Source: Streptomyces sp. E2N166 (GTDB taxonomy: Bacteria; Actinomycetota; Actinomycetes; Streptomycetales; Streptomycetaceae). Taken from it: 57,275 nucleotides of DNA. The stretch covers positions 448,816-506,090 of the forward strand of contig NZ_RAIF01000018.1 in the NCBI RefSeq assembly GCF_003671715.1. Direction: 5' to 3'. The position numbers and the translations under genes were made by a program. Below the pieces are notes generated by a model. It was not told the DNA's origin. It saw only the letters and a program-made list of their open reading frames with translations, and ran no database searches. Every line of letters starts with the position of its first letter. Position 1 is the stretch's first letter. Of the stretch, positions 33,726-42,925 are shown piece by piece.

Positions 33726-34391
33726 TCACACCGTCTCGCAGCGACCGCGGAGCAGCTCCGCACCGTCGCCGTCGAGTTCGTCGCAGTACGTCGCGCGGCC
33801 GGTCATGGCCATCACCAGGGACAGGGTGGGGCCGGACACGAGCGGCCCTGAACCGGTCGCGAAAGGACCGTCGTCCGCTACGAGCCGCAGCCCGTCGACG
33901 CGCCCCTTGGCGAGGACCACGAGATCCGATCCCCGGTAGTACTCGGCCACCCGGGTGACGACCTCGACCGGGTGGTCGCGGCGGATGCCCAGCGGACGCC
34001 GGATGTCCTCTCCGTGCACGACCGTCTCGCCCAGCATGGCCAGGGCGGGCAGGGGAGGCTTGGTGGTGCTCGGAACGACGCGCCGGAAGCGCTCGAGGGT
34101 CTCGGCCGGGGTCGTGCCCAACTGCTCGGCCAGCCGCACGGCCACCTGCTTGTCGAAGTCGAACCGGCAACGGATCACCCCCGCCATCCAGCGCACGGCG
34201 TTGAGGCTCGCGCCCGCGGTGAGGTGGGCGAGCACCTCACGCACCGTCAGACCCACGCAGAGCGACGGCGTTTCCCAGCGCTCCTCGGTCATGTCCCCGA
34301 GATCGGCCGCCAACGCGGCTCGCTCGGCGTGGATCAGGGGCCAGGCCCCGGCTCCGCGACCGCGGGGCGCTGTCACTGCCGGATCAGTCAT
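33726..34391 (-). CDS. Maleylpyruvate isomerase-family mycothiol-dependent enzyme (DinB-like)
   Basis: 221 residues of the MDMPI/DinB four-helix family: WPLIHAERAALAADLGDMTEERWETPSLCVGLTVREVLAHL holds the typical first helix, Trp-x-x-P-S-L-C and metal His; later GETVVHGEDIRRPLG gives another His pair. Family members use mycothiol, whose synthesis starts with mshA in this window. Exact substrate unknown. The C-terminal 60 residues form the SCP2/MDMPI-C-like part. Confidence 0.82.
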   Translation of the reverse strand: MTDPAVTAPRGRGAGAWPLIHAERAALAADLGDMTEERWETPSLCVGLTVREVLAHLTAGASLNAVRWMAGVIRCRFDFDKQVAVRLAEQLGTTPAETLERFRRVVPSTTKPPLPALAMLGETVVHGEDIRRPLGIRRDHPVEVVTRVAEYYRGSDLVVLAKGRVDGLRLVADDGPFATGSGPLVSGPTLSLVMAMTGRATYCDELDGDGAELLRGRCETV

Positions 34392-34595
34392 ACGGGAGGT
34401 CTCCTGTCACGGGGCCGGTCATGGGCCGGTCACGAGGGCGTACTTCGACACCGCGCCCGGCACGGGTGTTCGTGAGGAAGACCGGTACTCCGGAGCAAAG
34501 TCATCGCCCGGGACAGGACGGCGGCCCCTACCCACTTTTTTGTGCGTACTTGGCAGCGCGCACCCCTCGGCCGAAGCTGAAGGGGCGGGTGATCG

Positions 34596-34955
34596 TCAGG
34601 AGGCCGCGCGGGTGGCGGACTCCGGCCCGGCCAGCCTGTCCAGGCGCCGGTGGCCCCAGTCGGAGAGAGGAGAGAGGGCCTCGGCGAGATCGCGGCCGAA
34701 CGCGGTCAGGGAGTACTCCGTCTTCAGCGGAAGCACGTCGTACACCCGCCGGTCCACCAGTCCGTCCGCCTCCATCTCGCGCAGCGCCTGGGTCAGCACC
34801 TTCTCGGTGAGGCCGGGCGCCCGCCGGCGCAGTTCGGCCGGCCGCCGCGGGCCGGACTCCAGCAGCCACAGCAGCGTCGTCTTCCACTTGCCCTCGATCA
34901 CGGCGATCGCGGCGGTCACTCCGCAGACGTTCGGATCCTGACGCCGGTGCGTCAT
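34596..34955 (-). CDS. HxlR family transcriptional regulator
   Basis: 119 residues with the HxlR winged helix: Cys in NVCGVTAAIAVIEGKWKTTLLWLL, RPAELRRRAPGLTEKVLTQALREMEADGLVDR, YSLTAFGRDLAEAL. The conserved Cys near the N-terminus is used for redox or electrophile sensing in this family. Divergent from the reductase gene with a 50-bp gap, so that gene is the likely target. Confidence 0.9.
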   Translation of the reverse strand: MTHRRQDPNVCGVTAAIAVIEGKWKTTLLWLLESGPRRPAELRRRAPGLTEKVLTQALREMEADGLVDRRVYDVLPLKTEYSLTAFGRDLAEALSPLSDWGHRRLDRLAGPESATRAAS

Positions 34956-35005
34956 GCCGTGCCCCTTTCATCAGCAATTGTTCACTACGTTACGGGAGTT
35001 GAAGC

Positions 35006-35899
35006 ATGTCCGTGCACACCGACCAGTCTGCCGCCGCCGTCACCGTTCTCGGCCTCGGTCCGATGGGCCGGGCGCTGGCCGAGGCGTTCGTGGCCGCCGG
35101 GCTGCGGACCACCGTCTGGAACCGCACGCCCGGCCGGGACGCCGACCTGGCCGCCCGGGGCGCGGTCTCGGCGCGCTCCGCGGAGGAGGCGGTCGCCGCT
35201 TCCCCGCTGACCGTCGTCTGCGTGGTGAACTACGACGCCTCGGACGCCGTACTGCGCCAGGACGCCGTCACCGCCGCCCTCAAGGGCCGTACGGTCGTGA
35301 ACCTGAGCGCCGACACCCCCGAGCGGGCCCGGGACACGGCCGAGTGGGCCGGCCGGCACGGCGTCCGCTACCTGGACGGCGCGATCATGACGCCGACCCC
35401 GACCATCGGCACGGACGACGCGGTGTTCCTGCACAGCGGCCCCGAGGAGCTGTACCGGGAGCACCGGCCCGTGCTGGCGGCGCTCGGCGGCGCCCACACC
35501 CACCTCGGCGAGGACCCCGGGCGGGCCGCGGCCTACGACATCGCGCTGCTCGACATCTTCTGGACGGCCATGGCGGGCTACACGCACGCCCTCGCCGTGG
35601 CCCGGGCGGAAGGCGTCACCGGCGCGGAACTCGCCCCCTTCGCCCAGGGCATCGCCGCGATCCTGCCGCCGCTGTTCACCGAGTTCGCCGCCGACACCGA
35701 CGCCGGTTCGTACTCGGGCGAGCTGAACCCGATCACCTCGGCCGCGTCGACCATGGCGCACGTCGTCCACGCCTCCGAGGCGCACGGCATCGACGCGAGC
35801 GTGATGCGCGTGATCGAGGGGCAGGCCCGGCGGGTCATCGCGCTCGGGCACGGCACGGACGGGTTCACCCGGGTCGCCGAGGTGATCGGCCGGAGCTGA
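35006..35899 (+). CDS. NADP-dependent oxidoreductase, imine-reductase / 6PGDH-like
   Basis: 297 residues. N-terminal Rossmann fold VTVLGLGPMGRALAEAFVAAG with WNRTPGRD (NADP-type Arg), then NLSADTPERARDTAEWAGRHG and YLDGAIMTPTPTIGT. The C-terminal all-helical part (GSYSGELNPITSAASTMAHVVHASEAHGID) is that of imine reductases / reductive aminases rather than 3-hydroxyisobutyrate dehydrogenase. Substrate unknown. ATG 35006 with GGGAG 6-9 nt upstream. Probably under the divergent HxlR regulator; an imperfect TTCACT...AGTTGAA dyad (about 34980-35003) lies in the gap. Confidence 0.85.
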   Translation: MSVHTDQSAAAVTVLGLGPMGRALAEAFVAAGLRTTVWNRTPGRDADLAARGAVSARSAEEAVAASPLTVVCVVNYDASDAVLRQDAVTAALKGRTVVNLSADTPERARDTAEWAGRHGVRYLDGAIMTPTPTIGTDDAVFLHSGPEELYREHRPVLAALGGAHTHLGEDPGRAAAYDIALLDIFWTAMAGYTHALAVARAEGVTGAELAPFAQGIAAILPPLFTEFAADTDAGSYSGELNPITSAASTMAHVVHASEAHGIDASVMRVIEGQARRVIALGHGTDGFTRVAEVIGRS

Positions 35900-35914
35900 C
35901 CCGCGCTCGGCACG

Positions 35915-37987
35915 TCAGAAGGGCAGGGGCCGCCCGTGCACCACGTCCAGCCGGGACACCGCGCGGGTGAGCACCACGTACAGCCGGTGCAGGCCCCGCC
36001 CGCCGGTGCCCTCCGCCTCCGCGATCGCCGCCGGTTCGACGGCGACGACGTGGTCGTACTCCAGTCCCTTGACGACAGTCGCGGGCACCACGGCCACCCG
36101 GGCGCCCAGCGCCTCCGGTCCCGCCGCCGCGATCCCGGCGGCGGCGAGTGCGTGCCGCGTCCGGGGCACGTCCGCGTCGGCGGCGACGACACCGACGGAG
36201 CCCTTCCGGGCGAGAGCGCCCCGTACGGCGTCGACGACCGCGCTCCCGACCTCCCCGGGCGCGACGGGGCGCATCGTCAGCTCGCCGTCCCCGCGCGCGG
36301 AACGGGCCGCCGGCACGTCCACGTCCAACCGCGCCAGCAGCCGGTTGGCGAGGCCGACGACCGCCTGCGGCACCCGGAAGCCGGTGGTCAGCGGCGTCAC
36401 GGTCGCGTCCGGCCGGCCCAGGTGCGCGAGGGTCGTCCGCCACGACCGCGCCGCCCACGGCGTGGTCCCCTGGGCCAGGTCGCCGAGGACGGTGAGCGAT
36501 CCGAAGGCGGCCCGGCGGGCGATGGCCCGGCACTCCATGGGGGAGAGGTCCTGGGCCTCGTCGACGACGATGTGCCCGTAGCCCTCGGGGTGTTCGAGGA
36601 GCCCGGCGACCTCGTCGAGGAGGACCAGGTCGGCGGCGGACCAGCGGGCCGACCGCCACGACCGCGGCGCACCGGCCGCCGTCCACCGGACCGCCTTCTG
36701 CTCATCGTCGTCCAGCAGCCCGTCGGCGGCCCGCGCCAGCGCGTCGGGGTCGCCGAGCAGCCGCGCGACGACCTCCTCGGGACGCACCCGGGGCCAGACG
36801 GAGTCGAGGTACGCGCCGACCGGCCGGGACCGTTCGATCCGGCGCACCCAGGCGTCCGTCCGCGGCCCGGCGCGCCGCTCGGCCAGATCCTGGACGTACC
36901 GCACCATCCGGGCCCGCACCCGCTCCCGCCCGACGGCGTACGGCGGTTCCTCGTCCCGTACGTCCGCCACGATCCGGGCCGACTCGTCGGCCGGGACCCG
37001 CCAGCGGTAGGAGCCGTCCGGTACGGCGAGGGAGCCGGCCGCGTCGACGGCCACGCGCGCGTACAGGGCGCGGCGCAGCACCTCGGCCATCCGGGCGTCG
37101 TGCTTGACGGCGGCGGCCCGCTCGTCGTCGGCGCCGGTGACCGGGTGCCGGGCGATCTCCCGGGGGAGCGTGGACTGCCGTACGCCGGTCTCGCCGAGGG
37201 CGGGCAGTACCTCGGCGATGTAGGAGAGGAAGGTGGGGTTGGGGCCGAGGATCAGCATTCCGCCCCGCCGGATGCGCTGCGGGTGGGTGTAGAGCAGGTA
37301 CGCGGCCCGGTGCAGTCCGACGGCGGTCTTTCCCGTGCCCGGGGCGCCCTGGACACAGACCGTGGCGGTGAGGTCCGCGCGGACGAGGTCGTCCTGCTCG
37401 GGCCGGATGGTGGCGGCGATGTCCCGCATGGGTCCGACGCGGGGCCGTTCGATCTCGCGGGCGACGATGTCGCTCGCCCGGGACTCGCCGCGGCCGAGCC
37501 GCTCGTCCTCCAGCCCGGTGAGGTCGGCCGAGTCCCCACGGCTGCCGGGCGCCCAACCGAAACGGCGGCGGACGGCGACACCGCGCGGGTCGTCGGCGGT
37601 GGCCTGGTAGAAGGCCCGGGAGACGGGGGCGCGCCAGTCGACGACGAGGGGCGGGGCGGCAGGGTCCTCGGTGACCCGCAACCGGCCGACGTGCAGTCCG
37701 GCGGGGTCGCCGCCGGTGTCCGTGTCCTGAGCCGCGGCGAAGTCCAGCCGTCCGAAGAACAGCGGCCCCTCGGGCAGTTCACGCAGCCCCTTGGCCCGGC
37801 TGCGCAGCCGGTGGCCGAGCACCTCGGCGTCGGCACCGGAGGCGGAGACGTCCTCGCCGGTGACCACGTGGTCCCCGGCGCCGTCGACCATGGCGGCGAG
37901 AGCGGTACGACAGCGGTCGTGGTGGGCTCGTTCCTGGGCGAGGGCGTGCTGGAGGGCGGAGTCGGGTGACGTCATTCCGTCGACCAT
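35915..37987 (-). CDS. HelD-like UvrD/Rep-family ATPase (RNA polymerase recycling-type)
   Basis: 690 residues. An N-terminal coiled coil (LQHALAQERAHHDRCRTALAAM), the family-specific VGRLRVTEDPAAPPLVVDWRAPVSRAFYQA, Walker A QGAPGTGKTAVGLHRAAYLLY, IIVDEAQD-type Walker B HIVVDEAQDLSPMECRAIARR, and the C-terminal GLEYDHVVAVEP ... LYVVLTRAVSRLDVVHG. HelD proteins pull RNA polymerase off DNA; the related HelR confers rifamycin tolerance, but this protein's N-terminus does not look like HelR and no rifamycin-associated element is seen. Start is ATG 37987, alternative 37975. Confidence 0.88.
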   Translation of the reverse strand: MVDGMTSPDSALQHALAQERAHHDRCRTALAAMVDGAGDHVVTGEDVSASGADAEVLGHRLRSRAKGLRELPEGPLFFGRLDFAAAQDTDTGGDPAGLHVGRLRVTEDPAAPPLVVDWRAPVSRAFYQATADDPRGVAVRRRFGWAPGSRGDSADLTGLEDERLGRGESRASDIVAREIERPRVGPMRDIAATIRPEQDDLVRADLTATVCVQGAPGTGKTAVGLHRAAYLLYTHPQRIRRGGMLILGPNPTFLSYIAEVLPALGETGVRQSTLPREIARHPVTGADDERAAAVKHDARMAEVLRRALYARVAVDAAGSLAVPDGSYRWRVPADESARIVADVRDEEPPYAVGRERVRARMVRYVQDLAERRAGPRTDAWVRRIERSRPVGAYLDSVWPRVRPEEVVARLLGDPDALARAADGLLDDDEQKAVRWTAAGAPRSWRSARWSAADLVLLDEVAGLLEHPEGYGHIVVDEAQDLSPMECRAIARRAAFGSLTVLGDLAQGTTPWAARSWRTTLAHLGRPDATVTPLTTGFRVPQAVVGLANRLLARLDVDVPAARSARGDGELTMRPVAPGEVGSAVVDAVRGALARKGSVGVVAADADVPRTRHALAAAGIAAAGPEALGARVAVVPATVVKGLEYDHVVAVEPAAIAEAEGTGGRGLHRLYVVLTRAVSRLDVVHGRPLPF

Positions 37988-38002
37988 ACCCGAATAGCGT
38001 TA

Positions 38003-38024
38003 CTGAGTTACATTTTTTACTCAG
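38003..38024. promoter_or_regulatory. 6-bp dyad in the tetR-helD gap
   Basis: CTGAGT (38003-38008) and ACTCAG (38019-38024) flank the AT-rich TACATTTTTT. On the minus strand this follows the TetR stop codon, so it may be a weak terminator or an operator for helD. GTTAC is repeated at 37999-38003 and 38007-38011. Confidence 0.4.
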
Positions 38025-38653
38025 ACGCGAGACGCGTCGGGTTCCGGCCGGTCGAGCCCCGGCAGCCCCGCCGCCAGCCTGCCGAACGCCCGCTCCGCCG
38101 CCGCCACGGCATCACCGCGCACCTTTGCCACACCCTCCCCGCCCGCGATCCGGCGCCAGTTCTCCTGCGCGAGGATCCGCCGCACGGCGATGATATGCCC
38201 GGCGGCCAGCCTGGCCTCCAGGTCGCCGCCGAGGGCCTCGGCGAGCGCGTTCTCCGACCGCTCAAGGTGCGTGTGCAGCCGGGCGACCAGGGCGGGGGTG
38301 CCGTAGAGCAGCGCGTGGAAGGCGAGTACGTCGGGATCGTCACTGAGCCCGGTCACCGGGTCGGACCGCTCCAGCCCCGCCAGGAAGTGCCTGCGCAGCG
38401 CGGCGAGCGGCGCCGGCCCCTCCCCCGCCACCCGTGCCGCCTCGCCCTCGTGGTCGGCGATGCGGTGCAGGACGAGGTCCTCCTTCGCCGGGAAGTACCG
38501 GAAGAGCGTCGGCTTGGACACCTCGGCCGCGGCGGCCACCTCGGCGACGGACACCGCTTCGAACCCCTTCTCCACGAAGAGGCCGATGGCGATGTCCGAC
38601 AGCGACTGGATCGTCCGCTGCCTCTTGCGCTCACGCAGGCCGGTCTCCACCAT
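38021..38653 (-). CDS. TetR family transcriptional regulator
   Basis: 210 residues. N-terminal HTH: RKRQRTIQSLSDIAIGLFVEKGFEAVSVAEVAAAAEVSKPTLFRYFPAKEDL. The C-terminal ligand domain is of the MftR/PF17754 type (RRHFLAGLERSDPVTGLS). Overlaps its downstream HelD-like gene region closely (33-nt gap) and may regulate it. ATG at 38653. Confidence 0.92.
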   Translation of the reverse strand: MVETGLRERKRQRTIQSLSDIAIGLFVEKGFEAVSVAEVAAAAEVSKPTLFRYFPAKEDLVLHRIADHEGEAARVAGEGPAPLAALRRHFLAGLERSDPVTGLSDDPDVLAFHALLYGTPALVARLHTHLERSENALAEALGGDLEARLAAGHIIAVRRILAQENWRRIAGGEGVAKVRGDAVAAAERAFGRLAAGLPGLDRPEPDASRV

Positions 38654-38693
38654 GCGACGACCCTACGCCGGGTCCGCCGGCCCCGGTGACGGC

Positions 38694-40919
38694 TCAGGCC
38701 TCCGCCGGGACCAGGGCCGCCCGTGGCCCACCGTGGGCTCCGTGCGGCAGCGCACGGGCGAGGTGGGGATTGGCCATGGACCTGCCCGGCAGACCGAGGG
38801 CCGCCGTGGCCTCGGCCAGCGTCATCGCGTAGGCCTGGACGGCGCGCTTGACGTTGGGCGCCTCAAGGCCGGCGCCGGTCACCAGGCGGTGGAGGTCGAT
38901 GTAGGCGGAGCGGACGGTCTCGATCCACCGGTACACACGCCAGTCGTCGTGCCAGTTGCGGGCGCAGTCGGGCGGCAGCCTGCGCTCCCACCGCCGGAAC
39001 ATGCGGTCGCGGATCTCCGGCCGCGTCGGCGTGAGGTGCATGTGGCGGACGAGGTCGTACAGGGGATCGCCCACCATGGCCATCTCCCAGTCGATGAGCG
39101 TCAGGCCCCCGTCCGGGCGGCGCACCAGGTTCCACGGGTTGAGGTCACCGTGCAGCAGTACGGGCCTGCGTCGGCTCAGGGTGTGCCGGGTGAGGATCTC
39201 GGCCAGCCGCACGTTGTCCGGCAGTCCCAGTTCGCGGGCCAGTTCCATCGTGGCCTTGGGCAGCTCGCTCACCATGCGCACCAGCTCGCCGCGCAGCCAG
39301 GGATAGAAGGCGGCCCCGTTCAGCGGGTCCAGCTCTCCGCACTCGACCTCGGCCAGCTCGCCCAACTGGTCCACGAGGTCGTCCGCCTCGTGCGGGCGCA
39401 GCCCGTGCTCGGGGTGCTCCGGGGGGCGGAAGCCGCCGGCCGGACCTTCATAGGAGTGGATGGTGAACTGCTCGCGCAGCCCGCTGGTACCCAGGGCCAG
39501 CACCCGCGGAGCCCGTACGCGCGCCCCGGAGCGTTCGATCGCCGTCAGCACGGCGTGCTCGCTGAGGAACCGGCGCTCCAGGGATTCGGCGGTGCCCACC
39601 TTCCGGCGGACCATGACGGGGAAGCCGACGCCCTCGACGTGCACGGCCGTGTTCAGATGTGCGGTCCCCTTGAAAACCCGGTCGGCGGCGGCCGCGCCCT
39701 CCTCCAGCAGTGCCCGGCCGACCGCCCAGGCGGGGAAGTCGCCGCGGACGCGGACCCTTCGGTCGCGCTCCCACACGATCTGGTCGAGGGTCCGCTCCCG
39801 GCCGGGCCGGACGCCGTGCGACTCGTTCCACCGGAAGAGGATGCGCTCGATGGCCGCCTCGTCCGGCACGTTCCTCAGACGCAGCGGTTCCTCCGCGGCC
39901 ACCAGCGCCCGGCGCACCGCCCGGGTCGCGGCGTCCAGGTCCCGCTGTTCGAATCGGTCGCCGAGCGACTTCGCGGCCCGCATGACGTCCGGATAGACGG
40001 ACTGGGCCCGCTCGAACGCCACGTAGTGCCTCAGATCCCGGTCCAGGCCGTTGACGGCCCTGCCGCGCCGTTCCCCCATCACCTTGCGCCACGCCTCGAT
40101 GACCTCCGGCCACTGGTAGTCGGGGTAGCGCATGCGCACCAGGTGGTTGGCGAGGTCGTGGAGGGGGTCGCCGTAACTGGCGAGTTCCCAGTCGACGCAG
40201 ATCAGTGGGGGGTTCCCGCCGTAGGGGACGATCACGTTGTCCCGGTGCAGGTCCGTGTGGAGCAGGCTGAAGGGGCGGCTGACGAGCGTGGGCACCCTTT
40301 CGGCGAACCGCACCATGGCGTCCTGCGGAATGCCCAGCATGGCGAACAGGCCGCCGAACTCCGCCCGGTTGCGCTGCCTGATCTGCTCCTCGGCCGCCAA
40401 CGCCAGCGCTCTGAGGAACGCGCTGCCGTCCCGGCTGGACCGGGGCCAGGAGACCGGCAGCGGAGGCAGGTGCTGCCTGCGCACCTGAGTCATGTCGGCG
40501 AGCAGCCCCGCCAGGGCGACGATCAGGTCGTGGTCGACGGGCGTGTCGCCCGGGCAGACGCTCGACAGGGGCACGCCCTCGACGTAGCTGAGGACGACGA
40601 CGTCACGGTGCTTGGCCAGACAGCGCGGGACGTTGTCCAGCACACCCCAGATGCGGTTGAGCAGGTCGGCCTCGTCCTGCCAGGTCCGGATCACCACCGG
40701 CAGGGCGGACGGGACGCGTTTGCGGACGGTGACCGGCGCGCCGTTCTCGGCGGCGACCAGCCGCGAGTCCTCGGCGGTGAGGGGACGCACCATGTAGTTG
40801 AGGTTGTGGTGCCCCCGTCCGAACCGCCCCAGTGCCGTCGCGTGGGCGAGAAACCGGTCGAACGCCTCGTCCGCCGCCCGCTCCAGCGCCGGCTTGCCAA
40901 GCGGGGACGGACGACTCAC
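38694..40919 (-). CDS. Tandem APH/choline-kinase-like fusion protein
   Basis: About 741 residues from the GTG at 40919 (GGAG 6 nt upstream); the frame is open to a GTG at 40985. Two complete aminoglycoside-phosphotransferase-type kinase domains are joined. The first has Brenner motif LLHTDLHRDNVIV and DFG-equivalent CVDWELASYGDP; the second has LLHGDLNPWNLV and LIDWEMAMVGDP. Both ATP-binding lobes are present (VTVRKRVP, VMVRRKVG), so both may be active. Substrates could be aminoglycosides, choline, sugars or lipids. It lies upstream of nothing else on this strand but 234 bp after devB, the same direction. Confidence 0.85.
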   Translation of the reverse strand: MSRPSPLGKPALERAADEAFDRFLAHATALGRFGRGHHNLNYMVRPLTAEDSRLVAAENGAPVTVRKRVPSALPVVIRTWQDEADLLNRIWGVLDNVPRCLAKHRDVVVLSYVEGVPLSSVCPGDTPVDHDLIVALAGLLADMTQVRRQHLPPLPVSWPRSSRDGSAFLRALALAAEEQIRQRNRAEFGGLFAMLGIPQDAMVRFAERVPTLVSRPFSLLHTDLHRDNVIVPYGGNPPLICVDWELASYGDPLHDLANHLVRMRYPDYQWPEVIEAWRKVMGERRGRAVNGLDRDLRHYVAFERAQSVYPDVMRAAKSLGDRFEQRDLDAATRAVRRALVAAEEPLRLRNVPDEAAIERILFRWNESHGVRPGRERTLDQIVWERDRRVRVRGDFPAWAVGRALLEEGAAAADRVFKGTAHLNTAVHVEGVGFPVMVRRKVGTAESLERRFLSEHAVLTAIERSGARVRAPRVLALGTSGLREQFTIHSYEGPAGGFRPPEHPEHGLRPHEADDLVDQLGELAEVECGELDPLNGAAFYPWLRGELVRMVSELPKATMELARELGLPDNVRLAEILTRHTLSRRRPVLLHGDLNPWNLVRRPDGGLTLIDWEMAMVGDPLYDLVRHMHLTPTRPEIRDRMFRRWERRLPPDCARNWHDDWRVYRWIETVRSAYIDLHRLVTGAGLEAPNVKRAVQAYAMTLAEATAALGLPGRSMANPHLARALPHGAHGGPRAALVPAEA

Positions 40920-41153
40920 GGAGTGCTCCAGGAGGGACTTGCGACGCGCCAGATCTTCATGCTGCGACGAAGAAAGTGGGCACACAGTACAGCCAGGACA
41001 CGTGACCCACTGGAAGTACTCCAGTATTCGGAACGCACTTGAGCAACTCGGGTGACCGGAACGGGCGAATCGACCCCCGCCAACCGGACGCCGGACATCC
41101 GCCGCACGGGCTCGGTCGGCGGCCCCGGCCCGAGAACGTCCCGACGTCGTGAC

Positions 41154-41909
41154 TCAGGCGTGGCCCCGCGCCCCGCCGTCCTCCCACAGCAGCCTCAGTA
41201 CCGGCTCCAGTGAGTGCACGACCGTCTCCGCGCCGGCCTGTCTCAGGAGCTTCGCCTTCTCGTCGTCGCGTGCGTAGCCCAGGAACGGCACCCCGGCCCG
41301 CCGGGCGGCGGTCAGGTCGGAGGTGGTGTCGCCGACCATCAGCGCCTGCCCGGGGGCGGAGCCCATCGCTCTGAGGGCCCGGTTCAGGCAGTACGGGTCG
41401 GGCTTGAGCAGGTGCAGGTCCCGGGTGCGGCCGTAGATGTGGGAGGCGAAGCAGTCCAGCAGGCCCCGCGTGGCGAGGTACTCGGCCACCACGCGCGGCG
41501 AGTTGTTGGTCGTGACCGCCAGTCCGACCCCCAGCGCGCTCCAGGTCCGGATCAGGGGGTCCGCGTACGCCGTCGGCCGCGCGGTGGGCACGGCGCGCAG
41601 CTCCTCACGGGTCAGCCGCTCCTCGAAGTCGGCCGCGAGATCACTGCGGTGCCGCCTGCGGTCGACCGCTCCCAGCAGGACGTGCGGATCCGGATGGACC
41701 CGCTCCTCCTCGCTCAGCAGCTCCTTCAGCCCCAATCGCGCCAGCCAGTCCACCAGTTCGGCCGCGACCCGGTCCGCGGAGTAGCCCGCGAACAGCCTGC
41801 AGACGGGGCCGTCGAAGTCCAGGAGGACGACCCGGGCGCCCAGGACCAGATCCCTCAGCCCATCGGCCCGCCCGGCCACCGGTTCCGTCTGATCCGTATC
41901 GGAAGTCAC
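41154..41909 (-). CDS. devB: HAD-superfamily phosphatase DevB
   Basis: 251 residues from a GTG that shares one base with the devA stop (TAGTG). HAD motifs: I VVLLDFDGPV, II VTTNNS, III HLLKPDPY, IV LMVGDTTSDLTAA. The family removes phosphate from small metabolites; substrate unknown. In S. coelicolor the gene cotranscribed with devA is devB; motif content and position support that. The tandem kinase downstream suggests, as inference, a kinase/phosphatase pair. Confidence 0.88.
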   Translation of the reverse strand: MTSDTDQTEPVAGRADGLRDLVLGARVVLLDFDGPVCRLFAGYSADRVAAELVDWLARLGLKELLSEEERVHPDPHVLLGAVDRRRHRSDLAADFEERLTREELRAVPTARPTAYADPLIRTWSALGVGLAVTTNNSPRVVAEYLATRGLLDCFASHIYGRTRDLHLLKPDPYCLNRALRAMGSAPGQALMVGDTTSDLTAARRAGVPFLGYARDDEKAKLLRQAGAETVVHSLEPVLRLLWEDGGARGHA

Positions 41910-42778
41910 TAGGAGAGTGTCATGTCCGAGGTGATGGTTTCCCAGAGGGCGTCGAACCACTTCTGTGATTCCTCCACGAACACCGCGTCCCGGTGGCCCG
42001 CCCGCTTCAGGAAGGAGAACAGCAGCGACTGGGAGCCGAGGGCGTCGTACATCTCCAGCGTCCTGCTCTCGTACTCCTCCTCGCGCCGGGTGAGCATGTA
42101 GTAGCCGAGGAGCGCCTCGTCGCCGTTGAGCAGGTAGAGCTTCATCGGCGGGGTGAAAGGCAGTGCGCGGAAGGCGATGTGCACGTCGACGCGGTGGGTG
42201 GAGCGTACGGCGTGCAGGTTGTGCTGGAGCACCCGGGCCTGGGCGTTGCGCATCTGGAGCCAGCGCTGGTGGACCGGGTTGTCCTCCTCGTCCTCGACCA
42301 GGACGGGGAAGGCCAGTTCGATGTCCCGCGACGGCATCAGGACGCGGAAGTCGATGGACTCCGGGTGGATGCGGCCCTCGTGGATCAACCGGAGCGGCTC
42401 GCTCAGGGCCAGCATCAGCGTCTCCGAGGTGTGGCACACGACGTCGACCCGTACCCGCGGTGCCGAGAACGCCTCCGACAGCCGCGGTCCGAGCGCCACC
42501 ATCGTCGGCTGCGGCTCGCCCCGGGGCGTGGCCGGCTCGGCGATGCGGGGCGGGCTGCCCTTGCTGACGTTGGTGAGCAGGCCGTCCTCCTGGAGCGCCC
42601 GCAGGGCCTGGCGGACGGTGCCGCGCTCCACCTTGAACTCGTCGGCCAGCTCGGCCTGGGTGGGCAGGCGGTCGCCCGCCTTGAGGTCGCCCCCGCGGAT
42701 CCGTTCCCGCAGGATCTCGGCGATCTCCTGGGACGAGAGCCTTCTGCTGCCGTTCACGGACACGTTCTCCTGAGTCAC
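41909..42778 (-). CDS. devA: GntR-family developmental regulator DevA
   Basis: 289 residues from the GTG at 42778. N-terminal winged helix (SQEIAEILRERIRGGDLKAGDRLPTQAELADEF); the C-terminal part, about residues 90-285, is an unusual effector domain shared with DevE (PFTPPMKLYLLNGDEALLGYYMLTRR). The start was chosen because a conserved TAGCGT lies 6 nt upstream as in devE; a second GTG at 42757 with CAGGAG 9 nt before it is the alternative. DevA is needed for normal aerial development in S. coelicolor. Coupled to devB; divergent from a 62-aa membrane protein. Confidence 0.88.
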   Translation of the reverse strand: MTQENVSVNGSRRLSSQEIAEILRERIRGGDLKAGDRLPTQAELADEFKVERGTVRQALRALQEDGLLTNVSKGSPPRIAEPATPRGEPQPTMVALGPRLSEAFSAPRVRVDVVCHTSETLMLALSEPLRLIHEGRIHPESIDFRVLMPSRDIELAFPVLVEDEEDNPVHQRWLQMRNAQARVLQHNLHAVRSTHRVDVHIAFRALPFTPPMKLYLLNGDEALLGYYMLTRREEEYESRTLEMYDALGSQSLLFSFLKRAGHRDAVFVEESQKWFDALWETITSDMTLS

Positions 42779-42797
42779 GACCAAACGCTACAACTTC
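42776..42797 (-). promoter_or_regulatory. devA promoter block (conserved with devE)
   Basis: Minus-strand GAAGTTG, TAGCGT (42785-42790), TTGGTC and the GTG start form a 22-nt block that matches the devE start region (44029-44050) in all but one base. No HrdB-like -35 is present at 17-18 nt, so either another sigma factor or an activator is involved. Confidence 0.65.
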
Positions 42798-42865
42798 GAC
42801 CTACCTACAGGGAGTTGTTTGAAACTTGTTTATAGGTAGCAGCCAAGTGGGGACAACATAGGCAG

Positions 42866-42892
42866 AGTTGGTTGCCAACTTGGTCTAGTTGG
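42866..42892. promoter_or_regulatory. Operator-like palindromes between devA and its divergent small gene
   Basis: AGTTGG (42866-42871), CCAACT (42875-42880) and AGTTGG (42887-42892) form two overlapping dyads with 3-nt and 6-nt centres. A further dyad GGAAGT/ACTTCC (42894-42910) follows. The first corresponds to the devE-side palindrome at 44118-44134. Confidence 0.65.
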
Positions 42893-42925
42893 CGGAAGTC
42901 CCAAACTTCCGAAGGGGGAAAGACC

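Noticed and set aside
35936..37969. 677-aa plus-strand frame opposite the HelD-like ATPase
   Set aside because: Shadow frame; the minus strand has Walker motifs and good codon use.
37988..38020. Rifamycin-associated element upstream of the HelD-like gene
   Set aside because: No matching long inverted repeat; only a 6-bp AT-centred dyad is present.
38460..41042. 860-aa plus-strand open frame opposite the tandem kinase
   Set aside because: Antisense shadow of a gene with two clear kinase motif sets.
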